From assembly GCF_018127925.1 (NCBI RefSeq), contig NZ_CP072348.1, positions 1,532,001 through 1,596,000 on the forward strand: a stretch of 64,000 nucleotides of DNA. The letters run 5' to 3'. This document shows positions 36,532 through 45,480 of this stretch, one piece after another (position 1 is the stretch's first letter; every line of letters begins with the position of its first letter). Source of the DNA: Prevotella melaninogenica (lineage in GTDB: Bacteria; Bacteroidota; Bacteroidia; Bacteroidales; Bacteroidaceae). The notes beneath the pieces were generated by a model. The model saw only the letters and a list, made by a program, of their open reading frames with translations, searched no databases and was not told the DNA's origin. The position numbers and the translations under genes were made by a program.

Positions 36532-37188
36532 GTGAGACGAAAGATATTCTTTTCACACAAAGAGGAACTATGGAACTCATGGAGTCATAGTGGAGGAATC
36601 GTACTGGGCGTAGTGTTCGGTACGATTTTCCTTGTTTGGTGCTCTAAGGAGCGGTCTGGTTGGGCAACAGCAGGTGTGATATTATATCTTGTCGGGATGC
36701 TTTTCAGTTATATCACATCGACCGTCTATCATGCCCTCTCTGCCCATTCCGTATGGAAAGAACGGTTGCGAAAGTGGGACCATGCAGCCATCTATTGGCA
36801 CATAGCAGGCTCTTATTCGCCCATAACACTGATAGCCTTGCGCAATCAAGGTGCTTGGGGCTGGGGTTTGTTTGCCTTTGTATGGCTCTGTGCGATACTT
36901 GGCACCATTTCATCCTTCCGTAAACTGCGTGACCATAGTAACTTAGAAACGTTGACATTCATTGGTATGGGACTATCTGTATTGGTCGCTTTCAAGCCAT
37001 TAGTCGATGCTTTGGAAACGCAATCGCTCGTCTGGATCTTTGCAGAAGGAGTCATGTATATCACCGGTGCACTGTTTTATTCGCTCAATAAGCGTAAGTA
37101 TATGCACACAGTATTCCACTTCTTCGTCCTCGCAGGTAGTATTTGTCACATCATAGCCGTGTGGGGAATCCTAATGGAATACCTATGA
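36532..37188 (+). CDS. Hemolysin III/PAQR family membrane protein
   Basis: This 218-residue protein with about seven membrane helices begins at a GTG at 36532, since no in-frame ATG precedes the conserved N-terminal region. Family motifs are HSGGIVLG, STVYHALS, WDHAAIYWHIAGSYSP and HTVFHFFVLAGS, with the conserved Ser, His and Asp expected to bind zinc. Its physiological role in bacteria is unclear, and the hemolysin name is historical. It is 8 nt downstream of rnr. Confidence 0.9.
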   Translation: MRRKIFFSHKEELWNSWSHSGGIVLGVVFGTIFLVWCSKERSGWATAGVILYLVGMLFSYITSTVYHALSAHSVWKERLRKWDHAAIYWHIAGSYSPITLIALRNQGAWGWGLFAFVWLCAILGTISSFRKLRDHSNLETLTFIGMGLSVLVAFKPLVDALETQSLVWIFAEGVMYITGALFYSLNKRKYMHTVFHFFVLAGSICHIIAVWGILMEYL

Positions 37189-37215
37189 TTTGTACTCATA
37201 TAAACCCTAAAAGAA

Positions 37216-38031
37216 ATGTTTAAACGTAGCATCTTGCTCTCCCTAATACTCATTCTTGCTGTTGTGAATACGCAGGCGCAGGAACGAAAATACACTCGTC
37301 TGAAAGGCTATTATCGTGTCTACCAGAGCACAAACTCCATGCTTAGCTATTTCATTGACGGTATGATGGAGTTTTATATACCGCTTTCTGACACTGCTGC
37401 TGAGGCTTCAGAAGGGAAGAAGGGTTCACCTTTTGTTGAACGGAAGTTCCTTGGTGAGCGTCGTCGTAAGGCTCCGAAAGCCAATGGTGATGATACCTTT
37501 GTGCGTATTTCATTACCGAATCTGGAACGGCAGACCCTCCTTAAGAGTATTGACAGCGAGGAATACTCCACTCGTAACAATGGGGATGTGTACCGATGGG
37601 CTGATAAATGCGGTAAGATAAGCAAGGAAAAGCGGAAGATTAATGGGAAGACAGAGGTCGTGACAACCCTTGAGATGGACGAACTCGTTGGTCAACCAAA
37701 GCACGAAATAGATATGAGTCAGCTGCGTATGTATGGTATCGTGGCTCGGATGACACAGTATGATGAGAGCGAGAGTTACCTCTCTAACAATCTTCTCCTT
37801 GCCTCACAGAAGCATCAAACCTTCTTTGCTCACTACCGTGGAGAGGATGATGACGAGCGAATAGACGTCTGGAGTGAGTTCTATGTGTCGGACCGTATGA
37901 CCATTACTGAGAGCGAACTCAAACGTATAAAGAAGGAGAAAAACAGCGTTTGGACCTTCTCTATCCCTGCTGTTGTCCCACCTTTAGATAAGGAAGTGGC
38001 TGAGGCTTGGACCAAGATGGTGGAATATTGA
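37216..38031 (+). CDS. Hypothetical secreted protein
   Basis: This 271-residue protein has a clear signal peptide (cleaved after about NTQAQ) followed by YTRLKGYYRVYQSTNSMLSY and DGMMEFYIPL. No family was recognised. The mature region is highly charged and beta-rich, ending in a segment (VWTFSIPAVVPPLDKEVAEA) that resembles the ends of Bacteroidota outer-surface proteins of unknown role. It is 27 nt after the hemolysin III gene and probably in the rnr transcript. Confidence 0.75.
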   Translation: MFKRSILLSLILILAVVNTQAQERKYTRLKGYYRVYQSTNSMLSYFIDGMMEFYIPLSDTAAEASEGKKGSPFVERKFLGERRRKAPKANGDDTFVRISLPNLERQTLLKSIDSEEYSTRNNGDVYRWADKCGKISKEKRKINGKTEVVTTLEMDELVGQPKHEIDMSQLRMYGIVARMTQYDESESYLSNNLLLASQKHQTFFAHYRGEDDDERIDVWSEFYVSDRMTITESELKRIKKEKNSVWTFSIPAVVPPLDKEVAEAWTKMVEY

Positions 38032-38194
38032 GGGAGAGTAGAGACGAAGGAGTTAAGGAGTAAAAGCGAGTGAGAGGAGTTAAGACGAATGTTCTATAAT
38101 TAACTTAACGATTGTCTTTAGTGTTAGTTATGGGATAATACACAATTATCCACAACCAAAGTATAAGACAGAAACGTTAATATTGAATTGAAGA

Positions 38195-39196
38195 ATGAAG
38201 AAAAGTATCTTTGTATTCTTGACATGTTTAGTGTTAGTAAGCTGTGGGCAGCAACGGAGCAACATCTCTTTTCCAGAAGAGAAGTTCACAGTCGACTTGC
38301 GACTTCCTACTACCCCAGTGAAGGATCAAGGGTCGAGTTCGCTCTGCTGGGTCTATGGAATGCTTGCAACCCTTGAAACAGAGCATATCATGCGGGGCGA
38401 TTCTATAAACCTAAGTCCTGACTATGTGGCACGTATGTACCTTAGTGAGCAGGCAAGTCGTCGCCGTTTACTCCCTAATAAGATTGTTCAGAAGGAGGCT
38501 GGTATTACAACGCGTGGTATGTGTACTATGGCACTCGACCTTATACAAACCTACGGTTTGCAGCATTATGATGCCTATCGTCATAAGCTAAATATGGACT
38601 ATAACGTTCTTTGTCGTAAGTTGGATAAGGGCAATGATGCGGAGAAACTATTGGATAAGTATATCGGTCCGCTACCTAAACAGGTCTTTATGTTAGGCGC
38701 ATTATACACTCCATTAGAGTTTGCACATAGCGTATGCACTGATGATGAGTACATAGCACTAACCAGTTTCACACATCATCCTTACGGACAACGCTTTCCT
38801 TTGGAAGTACCTGATAATTACTTTCATGACACTTTCCTCAATGTTCCACTCGACACGATGATGAACCGCATTGTTCAGAGTCTACGTTCAGGACATCCAG
38901 TGTGTTGGGAAGGCGACACGTCAGAGCCTGGTTTCTTATTTGGAAATGGTTTTGCTGTGTTGAAACATGAAGACAAAAAGGTGACAGCTGAGCGTCGACA
39001 GGCTTCTTTTGAAGCGCATCGTACAACCGATGACCATGTTATGGAAATCGTAGGCCTGGCTCATGACCAACACGGTCGTCGCTTCTTCCTCTGCAAGAAT
39101 AGTTGGGGAACAGCCAATCGCTACCATGGTTTTATGTTCTTAAGTGAGAACTATGTGCGCATGAAGACTATTGCTGTGGTGCTACGAGCTATTTAA
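38195..39196 (+). CDS. Papain-like (C1) peptidase lipoprotein
   Basis: This 333-residue predicted lipoprotein (lipobox LVSCG) resembles the bleomycin hydrolase/C1B group. The catalytic triad is visible as Cys in VKDQGSSSLCWVYG (near residue 52), His in TDDHVMEIVGLA (about 285) and Asn in CKNSWGTANRYHG (about 308). A Gln before the Cys supplies the oxyanion hole. It is probably anchored in the periplasm or on the surface, where it would trim peptides. It is separated from the gene before it by 163 nt. Confidence 0.9.
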   Translation: MKKSIFVFLTCLVLVSCGQQRSNISFPEEKFTVDLRLPTTPVKDQGSSSLCWVYGMLATLETEHIMRGDSINLSPDYVARMYLSEQASRRRLLPNKIVQKEAGITTRGMCTMALDLIQTYGLQHYDAYRHKLNMDYNVLCRKLDKGNDAEKLLDKYIGPLPKQVFMLGALYTPLEFAHSVCTDDEYIALTSFTHHPYGQRFPLEVPDNYFHDTFLNVPLDTMMNRIVQSLRSGHPVCWEGDTSEPGFLFGNGFAVLKHEDKKVTAERRQASFEAHRTTDDHVMEIVGLAHDQHGRRFFLCKNSWGTANRYHGFMFLSENYVRMKTIAVVLRAI

Positions 39197-39300
39197 GACG
39201 AATACAATACAAGGTGATAGGGACTGAACACTCAGCCCCTATTTTTGTTACTATACTCATGAGAGTAGCCCTACTAAGACTAAACAGCCACAGAATAAGC

Positions 39301-40131
39301 CTAATGCGTCCTAAGTATCAACTCACCTCCTGTCTGCATCACAGGGACCTCAACCTCCGAAGAATACTCCTTATAATTAAACTCCCCATCTGGTAGACGA
39401 TACAAACTAAGCTTACTGTCTTCCTCAGCAGCACATGAGATCTGCACCGTCTGACTATGTGTATTCTTCAGTTTTATGGGTTGGTAAAACATTAGATAAC
39501 CTCTTTCTCCATTAAACCCATTCGGTATTTGGCTCTCTATACCATATCTGACTTTATTACAAATGGCAAAGCTATCCTTCTCGTTAATAGTTCCATTCGT
39601 TTCTATCCTTACCTTCACAAGCTGCTTGCGAGGGATGAATATATTCTGCTCATACACCTGTCCTTGCTGTAAACGACCTGGCATTCCATAAGCATCATAG
39701 AAGAGCTTCTTCTCACTCAACGGACGTACTGCTGTGATATCAGTAGGTAATAGATACACTTTGTCATCCAACTTACTCAAATCCAACGTCATCTGTAGAT
39801 GGTATACGAAGCCTTCTTCAGGTGAATAAGTGGTTAAAGACTTTAATTCTTTGTCGTTTAAATTGAAAAACATTATGTAGTTACCATCCTTATCCGTCGT
39901 TGCTTTGGCCTTATGATAAACCTTAGTAGAATAAAGAGTAGACATAATCGTGTAGTCCAACTTCAATTCTATGTTAGGAATTGGCTGTCCGTCTGGCGTT
40001 TTAGCAACCCCTTTAATAATCAAACTCTTAGGATCTGGCTTATCAATAAAGTCATCTTCTTCAGAATGACAGCTTGCCAATAGCAACATAACTACTGGTA
40101 AAGCAAGTAGATACAATAATACCTTCTTCAT
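39301..40131 (-). CDS. Lipoprotein with carboxypeptidase-regulatory-like domain
   Basis: This 276-residue predicted lipoprotein has the lipobox LLLASC at about residue 21. Residues 36-110 (IIKGVAKTPDGQPIPNIELKL, TDKDGNYIMFF) form a beta-sandwich of the CarboxypepD_reg/DUF4198 type used by many Bacteroidota surface proteins. The C-terminal half is beta-rich and unassigned. The function is unknown. It converges with the C1 peptidase gene. Confidence 0.75.
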   Translation of the reverse strand: MKKVLLYLLALPVVMLLLASCHSEEDDFIDKPDPKSLIIKGVAKTPDGQPIPNIELKLDYTIMSTLYSTKVYHKAKATTDKDGNYIMFFNLNDKELKSLTTYSPEEGFVYHLQMTLDLSKLDDKVYLLPTDITAVRPLSEKKLFYDAYGMPGRLQQGQVYEQNIFIPRKQLVKVRIETNGTINEKDSFAICNKVRYGIESQIPNGFNGERGYLMFYQPIKLKNTHSQTVQISCAAEEDSKLSLYRLPDGEFNYKEYSSEVEVPVMQTGGELILRTH

Positions 40132-40220
40132 AATCCATTCATTTTTAGTTTTAAGTTAAGTCGTTTTTAGATATCATAGCTTTAATATGATACCATCCTT
40201 CTATATTGATTTCGATTTCA

Positions 40221-40251
40221 CAAAGGTATGTAATATTTGAAAAACAAGCAA
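40221..40251 (-). promoter_or_regulatory. Promoter of the lipoprotein gene at 39301-40131
   Basis: TTG (40251-40249), 20 bp, then TACCTTTG (40228-40221) on the minus strand, about 90 nt before the ATG. Confidence 0.5.
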
Positions 40252-40377
40252 GAAGATTGCTTGTAAAAATATGATTTTAAGGATTTATACACCATGAAGG
40301 GTAGTGGAAGTATGCGTATTAACAAACCCTATTCACAATAATAAGCAGTCAAACATTACAAGGCTTATAATTTATTT

Positions 40378-40449
40378 TCATGAAAATAAATCTTTTTCTT
40401 CATGAAAATAAATATTTCTTTTCACGTAAATAATTATTTTTCTTCATGA
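40378..40449. repeat. Phased palindrome array, TTTCATGAAA family, 22-bp period
   Basis: Cores start at 40378, 40400, 40422 (TCACGT variant) and 40444, exactly 22 bp apart. The rest of 40132-40578 holds a promoter and a terminator but no gene. Confidence 0.85.
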
Positions 40450-40525
40450 AAATAATTCGCAGAAGGTGAACTCTACTACTGTTTTATTCCCACTTATGCA
40501 GGCTATATTCATGTGATTTGAAATT

Positions 40526-40548
40526 AAAAAGGGGGCATATACGCCCCC
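40526..40548 (-). terminator. Intrinsic terminator of the TrmH-family gene
   Basis: GGGGGC-atatac-GCCCCC (40531-40548) followed on the minus strand by five T, 31 nt after the stop codon. Confidence 0.8.
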
Positions 40549-40578
40549 TATATCTTTATGTCGTCAGTTGTTTGAAAC

Positions 40579-41154
40579 CTACTTTATAAGTAGCTGACGA
40601 GCAAACTCCCAAATGACAATACCGGTTGTTACACTAACATTCAATGAGTGTTTGGTGCCGAACTGTGGAATTTCAAGGCAGCCGTCGCTCATATCCACGA
40701 CACTTTGCTTTACACCTTTCACCTCGTTGCCCAGCACGATAGCGTAGTGGGGGGATGGGTGTTGGGTGTTGGGTGTTGGGTGTTGATGGTTTGTTGGGTT
40801 CTGTGTGTTGAGTTCCTGCAGTTTTGTTGAGTCTTCCACCTGTTCCACACTATATACAAATACGCCTTGACGATGGAGTTCTTCGATAGCATCCTCTGTA
40901 CGTTCAAAGTAACGCCAGTCAACTGAATCCTCACCACCGAGTGCCGTCTTATGAATCTCAGCGTTTGGTGGTGTGGCAGTGATACCGCATAGATAGACAG
41001 CTTCCACGCGGAAAGCATCAGCCGAACGGAAGACACTTCCCACATTATGTAACGACCGCACATCGTCTAACACAACGATGAGTGGCAGTTTATCAGCTTC
41101 CTTGAACTCTTCAAGGGAAAGCCTATTCATTTCTATTGTGCGTAGTTTTCTCAT
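40579..41154 (-). CDS. TrmH/SpoU-family RNA methyltransferase with an internal repeat insertion
   Basis: This SPOUT-class enzyme methylates the 2'-OH of tRNA or rRNA riboses. I start it at the ATG at 41154 (MRKLRTIEMNRLSLEEFK). The longer frame to 41214 reads through a GC-rich intergenic repeat. The protein is 191 residues. SPOUT motifs are VVLDDVRSLHNVGSVFRSAD (motif 1), YAIVLGNEVKGV (motif 2) and LEIPQFGTKHSLNVS (motif 3). Between motifs 1 and 2 sits a His/Pro/Thr/Gln-rich insert (PTNHQHPTPNTQHPSP) encoded by a 7-bp tandem repeat, so the reading frame is slippage-prone. Confidence 0.92.
   Translation of the reverse strand: MRKLRTIEMNRLSLEEFKEADKLPLIVVLDDVRSLHNVGSVFRSADAFRVEAVYLCGITATPPNAEIHKTALGGEDSVDWRYFERTEDAIEELHRQGVFVYSVEQVEDSTKLQELNTQNPTNHQHPTPNTQHPSPHYAIVLGNEVKGVKQSVVDMSDGCLEIPQFGTKHSLNVSVTTGIVIWEFARQLLIK
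40757..40784. repeat. 7-bp tandem repeat (GGGTGTT)4 inside the trmH-like gene
   Basis: Four perfect GGGTGTT units are followed by degenerate ones (GATGGTTTGTTGGGTT). Seven is not a multiple of three, so gain or loss of a unit shifts the frame. Confidence 0.95.
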
Positions 41155-41156
41155 AA

Positions 41157-41290
41157 AGGAAAGCCCCACCTGACCTCCCCGAAAGGGGAGGAGTCTTAGC
41201 TTGTGAAGTTCCACCTAACCTGTCCGAAGGGAGGATTATTAGCTTGTAGAACCCAACTTAACTTCCCCTAAGGGGAGGAGTCTTAGCTTG
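41157..41290. repeat. GC-rich intergenic hairpin repeats
   Basis: Three units of the type CCTCCCC-gaaa-GGGGAGG followed by AGTCTTAGCTTG, spaced about 45 bp apart. A related unit with TTGGGGGAGGC lies at 41398-41446. The whole gap 41155-41447 is repeat and AT-rich filler without a gene. Confidence 0.75.
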
Positions 41291-41447
41291 CGTGTGGGTT
41301 ATAGTTGTAGAATATTATAATAGAATAAGGGATATATGCTAAATGTTATAGAAACCTCAACAAAGCAACCCTGTATTATTCTCTCTTTATTATCTGCACT
41401 CCCCTCCTTTCGGAGGGGTTGGGGGAGGCTTTTGGGGGAGGCTTTCT

Positions 41448-41864
41448 TTACTGCAAACTAAACCCTACTGCATACGCCTTAATCTTTGTCACCATAGAGA
41501 GTAAGCCGTTGCTACGTGTTGGTGAGAGATGCTGACGAAGACCTATCTTGTCAATGAAATACAGGTCAGCATCGATAATCTCTTGTGGAGTATGATTGCT
41601 TAACACACGTATCAGAAGGGCAATGATACCCTTTGTGATGAGTGCATCAGAGTCAGCAGTGAAGATAAGTTTACCATCTACGTTGTCACACTGCAGCCAT
41701 ACACGGCTCTGACAACCATCAATAAGGTTCTGCTCGTTCTTATACTGCTCCTCTAATGGCTCCAACTCGTTGCCCAAGTCAATGAGCATTTGGTATTTAT
41801 CCATCCAATCAGTGAAGTCTTCAAACTCACCAATTACTGCATCTTGTGCTTCGTTTATTGTCAT
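41448..41864 (-). CDS. sufE: SufE-family sulfur acceptor
   Basis: This protein accepts persulfide sulfur from the SufS cysteine desulfurase for iron-sulfur cluster assembly. In the 138-residue protein the active Cys51 lies in LIDGCQSRVW, and the C-terminal helix pattern LRQHLSPTRSNGLLSMV is typical. The length matches the family. No other suf gene is adjacent. It is on the same strand as the U32 gene upstream. Confidence 0.93.
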   Translation of the reverse strand: MTINEAQDAVIGEFEDFTDWMDKYQMLIDLGNELEPLEEQYKNEQNLIDGCQSRVWLQCDNVDGKLIFTADSDALITKGIIALLIRVLSNHTPQEIIDADLYFIDKIGLRQHLSPTRSNGLLSMVTKIKAYAVGFSLQ

Positions 41865-41930
41865 TGTATAAATGTTTTGTTCTATTCAGAATTATGAAAA
41901 TTTCTGTGAGTAGAGTTTTATAAGCAAGTA

Positions 41931-41970
41931 ACTTGTCCACTTGTCTACTCGTCCACTTGTCTACTCGTCC
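41931..41970. repeat. 8-bp tandem repeat ACTTGTCC/ACTCGTCC
   Basis: Five consecutive 8-bp units (ACTTGTCC, ACTTGTCT, ACTCGTCC, ACTTGTCT, ACTCGTCC) lie just beyond the U32 stop codon. Confidence 0.85.
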
Positions 41971-41978
41971 ACTAAAAA

Positions 41979-43223
41979 TCATTTTGTTACCAACTTAAAC
42001 AGTTTATCATTCGGGCGCACCTTGTCCGGTACAGGGATAGAAACACGCCAACCTTGTTCTGCTTTATCAACAGGATTGAGGTCGTAACGGATTTCTTCAG
42101 CATTGAGGAACATAGCGCCAGTGCTGTTACCAGTGATAAGAAGCTTCTCTCCCTTTACGAAGGTGTTTGCCTCAACAGCCACCTCAGCTACGCCAAGACG
42201 AGAGAAATACTTTATCACCTTACCGATGAGCACCTTCTTCTCTGTAGCCTTATTGCCATAATCCTTTGTCCATTCGCCCATCTTCTGACCTTGATAGTAG
42301 CCATCCCAGAAGCCACGATTGAAGACTGTTGAGAGTCGTTCGTCCCACTGGTCCTTCTTTTCTTCGGTGAAGGTACCATCGAGTACGCTCTCTATTGCCT
42401 CCTTATAGCAGCTCACAACGGTGTGAACATACTCTGGTCCACGTGCACGACCCTCAATCTTAAACACACGTACACCAGCATCCATCATCTTATCAATGAA
42501 GCGAACACTCTTTAAGTCCTTAGGACTCATAATGTATTTGTTGTCAATCTCTAACTGATTGCCAGTCTCATTGTCTGTAACCGTATAGCTACGACGACAT
42601 ATCTGAGTACAAGCACCACGATTAGCAGAGCGGTTAGAGTCGTGAAGACTCATATAGCACTTACCCGAAATTGCCATACAGAACGCACCATGGCAGAACA
42701 TCTCGATACGAATAGGCTGTCCCTTTGGTCCACAAATATTCTGTTTGATAATCTGTTCGTGTATCTCCTTCACCTGATCCATATTCAGCTCGCGTGCCAA
42801 TACGGCAACATCAGCAAACTGAGCGTAGAACTTCAAGGCATCAATGTTAGAGATATTCAACTGTGTAGAGAGGTGAACCTCAACCCCCACCTGACGGCAA
42901 TACATCATTACAGCAACGTCACTGGCGATGACAGCGGTTATATTTGCAGCCTTAGCAGCATCGATAATCTCGTGCATAGTCTCAATATCCTCGCCATAGA
43001 TGACAGTGTTTACAGTCAGATAAGTTTGTATTCCCTTTGCGTTACAGGTCTCGGCAATCTCTTTGAGGTCGTCGATGGTGAAGTGGTTAGCTGAATGCGA
43101 ACGCATATTCAGCTTTCCGATACCGAAGTAAACAGAGTTAGCTCCGGCATTGATGGCAGCTGCGAGCGACTCTCGTGAGCCTACAGGTGCCATTATCTCA
43201 AAATCATTTGTATTCTTGTTCAT
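41979..43223 (-). CDS. U32 family peptidase / tRNA or rRNA hydroxylation protein
   Basis: This 414-residue protein belongs to the U32 family, whose members TrhP and RlhA are needed for uridine or cytidine hydroxylation in RNA. Others are described as collagenases. The family signature EMFCHGAFCMAISGKCYMS near residue 180 and GACTQICRR supply the four conserved cysteines that likely bind an iron-sulfur cluster. The C-terminal about 85 residues form the usual beta-barrel. An RNA-modification role is more likely than proteolysis. Confidence 0.92.
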   Translation of the reverse strand: MNKNTNDFEIMAPVGSRESLAAAINAGANSVYFGIGKLNMRSHSANHFTIDDLKEIAETCNAKGIQTYLTVNTVIYGEDIETMHEIIDAAKAANITAVIASDVAVMMYCRQVGVEVHLSTQLNISNIDALKFYAQFADVAVLARELNMDQVKEIHEQIIKQNICGPKGQPIRIEMFCHGAFCMAISGKCYMSLHDSNRSANRGACTQICRRSYTVTDNETGNQLEIDNKYIMSPKDLKSVRFIDKMMDAGVRVFKIEGRARGPEYVHTVVSCYKEAIESVLDGTFTEEKKDQWDERLSTVFNRGFWDGYYQGQKMGEWTKDYGNKATEKKVLIGKVIKYFSRLGVAEVAVEANTFVKGEKLLITGNSTGAMFLNAEEIRYDLNPVDKAEQGWRVSIPVPDKVRPNDKLFKLVTK

Positions 43224-43504
43224 TGTTTTATTTTCATTACTAAGCAGTTATCAAGCATTGAGTTTATCAGTAACCTTTCGTCTACTTATCTCTATGCTTT
43301 GCTTTGTCTGTTGCTATCCTTTATTTATTGTGAATGTGTCTAATCGGTCTGCAAAGGTACGGAAAATATCCGATAAAGGGCGTAAACGAGTTTGTAAGTT
43401 TTGCAAATCTTACTATCTGATCGACCTAAATGCCGTTTGTATAGCCCTTCTTGATAATAAGTTGCACCTATATTGGTGATATACTGTAGGATGTTTATCC
43501 CTCC

Positions 43505-43561
43505 GCACGTGTGGTGCTAAGCCTCCGCACCATATGTGCTAAGCCTTCGCACCACTCGTGC
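43505..43561. repeat. Phased palindrome array, GCAC family, 22-bp period
   Basis: GCACGTGTGGTGC (43505-43517), GCACCATATGTGC (43527-43539) and GCACCACTCGTGC (43549-43561) are centred at 43511, 43533 and 43555. The spacers TAAGCCTCC and TAAGCCTTC are the reverse complement of those in other GCAC arrays. The 566-bp divergent gap has no gene. Confidence 0.85.
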
Positions 43562-43752
43562 TGAGCCTGATCACATTGGTTTAATATAAGTAAGACACAG
43601 CATAATTGTCGTGATAAAAGGAATGAAATATCACTGGCAAAACTTGTATGAGAAATGTTTATCAAGCGACTTAATTAGATAAAAAGACCGTGTTAGCGCG
43701 CCATAAGACTCAAATAGTCAGAACGTTTTTCGGTTGTATGCGATAAATTTAG

Positions 43753-43760
43753 TATCTTTG
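43753..43760 (+). promoter_or_regulatory. -7 box of miaB
   Basis: TATCTTTG matches TAnnTTTG about 30 nt upstream of the ATG. No clear -33 element was seen. Confidence 0.45.
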
Positions 43761-43789
43761 CATGCTAAATTTTTCGAGATAACAACAGA

Positions 43790-45118
43790 ATGAAGAAACT
43801 ATATATTGAGACATACGGCTGCCAAATGAATGTGGCAGACTCTGAGGTCGTGGCTTCAGTCATGAAGATGGCAGGCTATGACGTATGTGAGAATGAGGAT
43901 GAAGCAGACGCAATCTTCCTTAATACCTGTTCTGTACGTGAGAACGCAGAGAACAAGATATACAATCGTTTAGAGGCTTTGCACGCTGAGCAGAAGAAAG
44001 GGCGCGACCTTATCTTGGGCGTGTTAGGATGTATGGCAGAGCGTGTAAGAGATGACTTAATTCAAAATCACCACGCCAATCTTGTGTGTGGACCAGACTC
44101 CTACCTCAACTTGCCTGATATGATAGCACAGTGTGAGAACGGTACGAATGCTCTGGATATCGAACTCTCTACTACGGAGACCTATCGTGATGTCATTCCA
44201 CAGCGTATTGGTGGCAATAGAGTGTCGGGCTTCGTTAGTATCATGCGTGGTTGCAATAACTTCTGTCACTATTGTATCGTACCTTTCACACGTGGTCGTG
44301 AGCGTTCTCGTGATGTAGAGAGTATCTTGAAAGAGGTTAAAGACTTGCACGATAAGGGCTTTAAGGAGGTTACACTCTTAGGTCAGAATGTCAATTCATA
44401 CGGCTTGTTGCCTAATGGTAAGCGTCCAGAGAATGGCGTTTCCTTTGCAGAACTCTTGCATAAGGTGGCACAGAGCGTACCAGATATGCGTGTGCGCTTC
44501 ACGACTTCTAACCCAGAAGATATGACAGAGGATATTATTGAGGCAGTAGCTACCGAACCTAATCTCTGTAATCATATCCACTTCCCTGCACAGAGCGGTA
44601 GTAATAGCGTGCTGAAGTTGATGAATCGAAAGTACACTCGTGAGGACTACCTTGAGAAAGTGGCTGCTATTCGTCGTCTTATTCCTGATTGTGGTCTGAC
44701 AACTGATATCTTCATTGGTTATCATAATGAGTCAGAAGAAGACTTCCAGCAAACGCTTTCATTGATGCGAGAGGTAGGTTTCGATTCAGCCTTTATGTTC
44801 AAGTACTCTGAACGACCAGGTACTTATGCTGCAAAGCACCTCCCTGATAATGTATCTGAGGAAGAGAAGATTCGTCGTTTGAATGAGTTGATTCGCCTTC
44901 AGACCGAAATTTCAGCCGAGCAGAACAAGAAAGACGAGGGCAAGGAGTTTGATATCCTCATCGAACGCTTCGGAAAACGTAGCCGTGAACAGCTGATGGG
45001 ACGTACTCCACAGAACAAGGCTGTAGTCATGCCACGTGGCAATCATCATATTGGTGAGACAGTCCGCGTACGCATTACAGGATCAACCAGTGCCACACTC
45101 TTTGGAGAAGAAGTGTAA
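43790..45118 (+). CDS. miaB: tRNA-2-methylthio-N6-dimethylallyladenosine synthase
   Basis: MiaB methylthiolates i6A37 in tRNA using two iron-sulfur clusters and radical SAM chemistry. In the 442-residue protein the N-terminal cluster cysteines are C11 (YGCQMN), C47 (NTCSVRENA) and C81 (LGCMAER). The radical SAM triad is C155, C159 and C162 (GCNNFCHYC). A TRAM domain ends the protein (FGKRSREQLMGRT.., VRVRITGSTSATLFGE). It is monocistronic with its own promoter and terminator. Confidence 0.97.
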   Translation: MKKLYIETYGCQMNVADSEVVASVMKMAGYDVCENEDEADAIFLNTCSVRENAENKIYNRLEALHAEQKKGRDLILGVLGCMAERVRDDLIQNHHANLVCGPDSYLNLPDMIAQCENGTNALDIELSTTETYRDVIPQRIGGNRVSGFVSIMRGCNNFCHYCIVPFTRGRERSRDVESILKEVKDLHDKGFKEVTLLGQNVNSYGLLPNGKRPENGVSFAELLHKVAQSVPDMRVRFTTSNPEDMTEDIIEAVATEPNLCNHIHFPAQSGSNSVLKLMNRKYTREDYLEKVAAIRRLIPDCGLTTDIFIGYHNESEEDFQQTLSLMREVGFDSAFMFKYSERPGTYAAKHLPDNVSEEEKIRRLNELIRLQTEISAEQNKKDEGKEFDILIERFGKRSREQLMGRTPQNKAVVMPRGNHHIGETVRVRITGSTSATLFGEEV

Positions 45119-45139
45119 ATATACTATATGTATGGATAT

Positions 45140-45166
45140 AAAACCGCAAAACAATTTTGCGGTTTT
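45140..45166 (+). terminator. Intrinsic terminator of miaB
   Basis: AAACCGCAAAA and TTTTGCGGTTT form a tight stem 23 nt after the stop codon. Confidence 0.8.
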
Positions 45167-45213
45167 ACTATTTATACTTATATTTGCACATAGGAATTTA
45201 AATAAGAAGTAGT

Positions 45214-45480
45214 ATGGATGCAGTTATCAATATTGGAAGTTTCCTGAACTTCGTCAACTCAATGTCACTCTCTCCGAGAGTCAAACGTTGGCTGGGTGAG
45301 CGACTTATTCATGAAGCAAAAGAAGAAGAAGCAAAGCTGGAGCATAAAGAGAAACTTGGTTTACTCGGTAGTCTTGCTGGTTCATGGTCTGATGTTGATA
45401 TTGATACTATGAAGTTGAGTATACAGGAGGGGCGTCAGTCCGATGATATGAATAAGATTATGATGTTTGATGAGAAGTAA
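45214..45480 (+). CDS. Antitoxin-like protein partnered with a PIN toxin
   Basis: This 88-residue protein is helical and acidic at its C-terminus, with no recognised domain. SLSPRVKRWLGERLIHEAKEEE could be part of the DNA-binding or neutralising region. It immediately precedes and overlaps by 11 bp a PIN-domain gene, which is the usual arrangement of a VapB-type antitoxin. The assignment rests on context rather than on sequence similarity. Confidence 0.7.
   Translation: MDAVINIGSFLNFVNSMSLSPRVKRWLGERLIHEAKEEEAKLEHKEKLGLLGSLAGSWSDVDIDTMKLSIQEGRQSDDMNKIMMFDEK

Noticed and set aside
38140-38160. Second DnaA-box region (TTATCCACA near 38147)
   Set aside because: A single box without neighbours is expected by chance and does not make an origin.
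41155-41214. Longer N-terminus of the TrmH-like enzyme
   Set aside because: The extension is encoded by the GC-rich intergenic hairpin repeat, which is also found in non-coding places.
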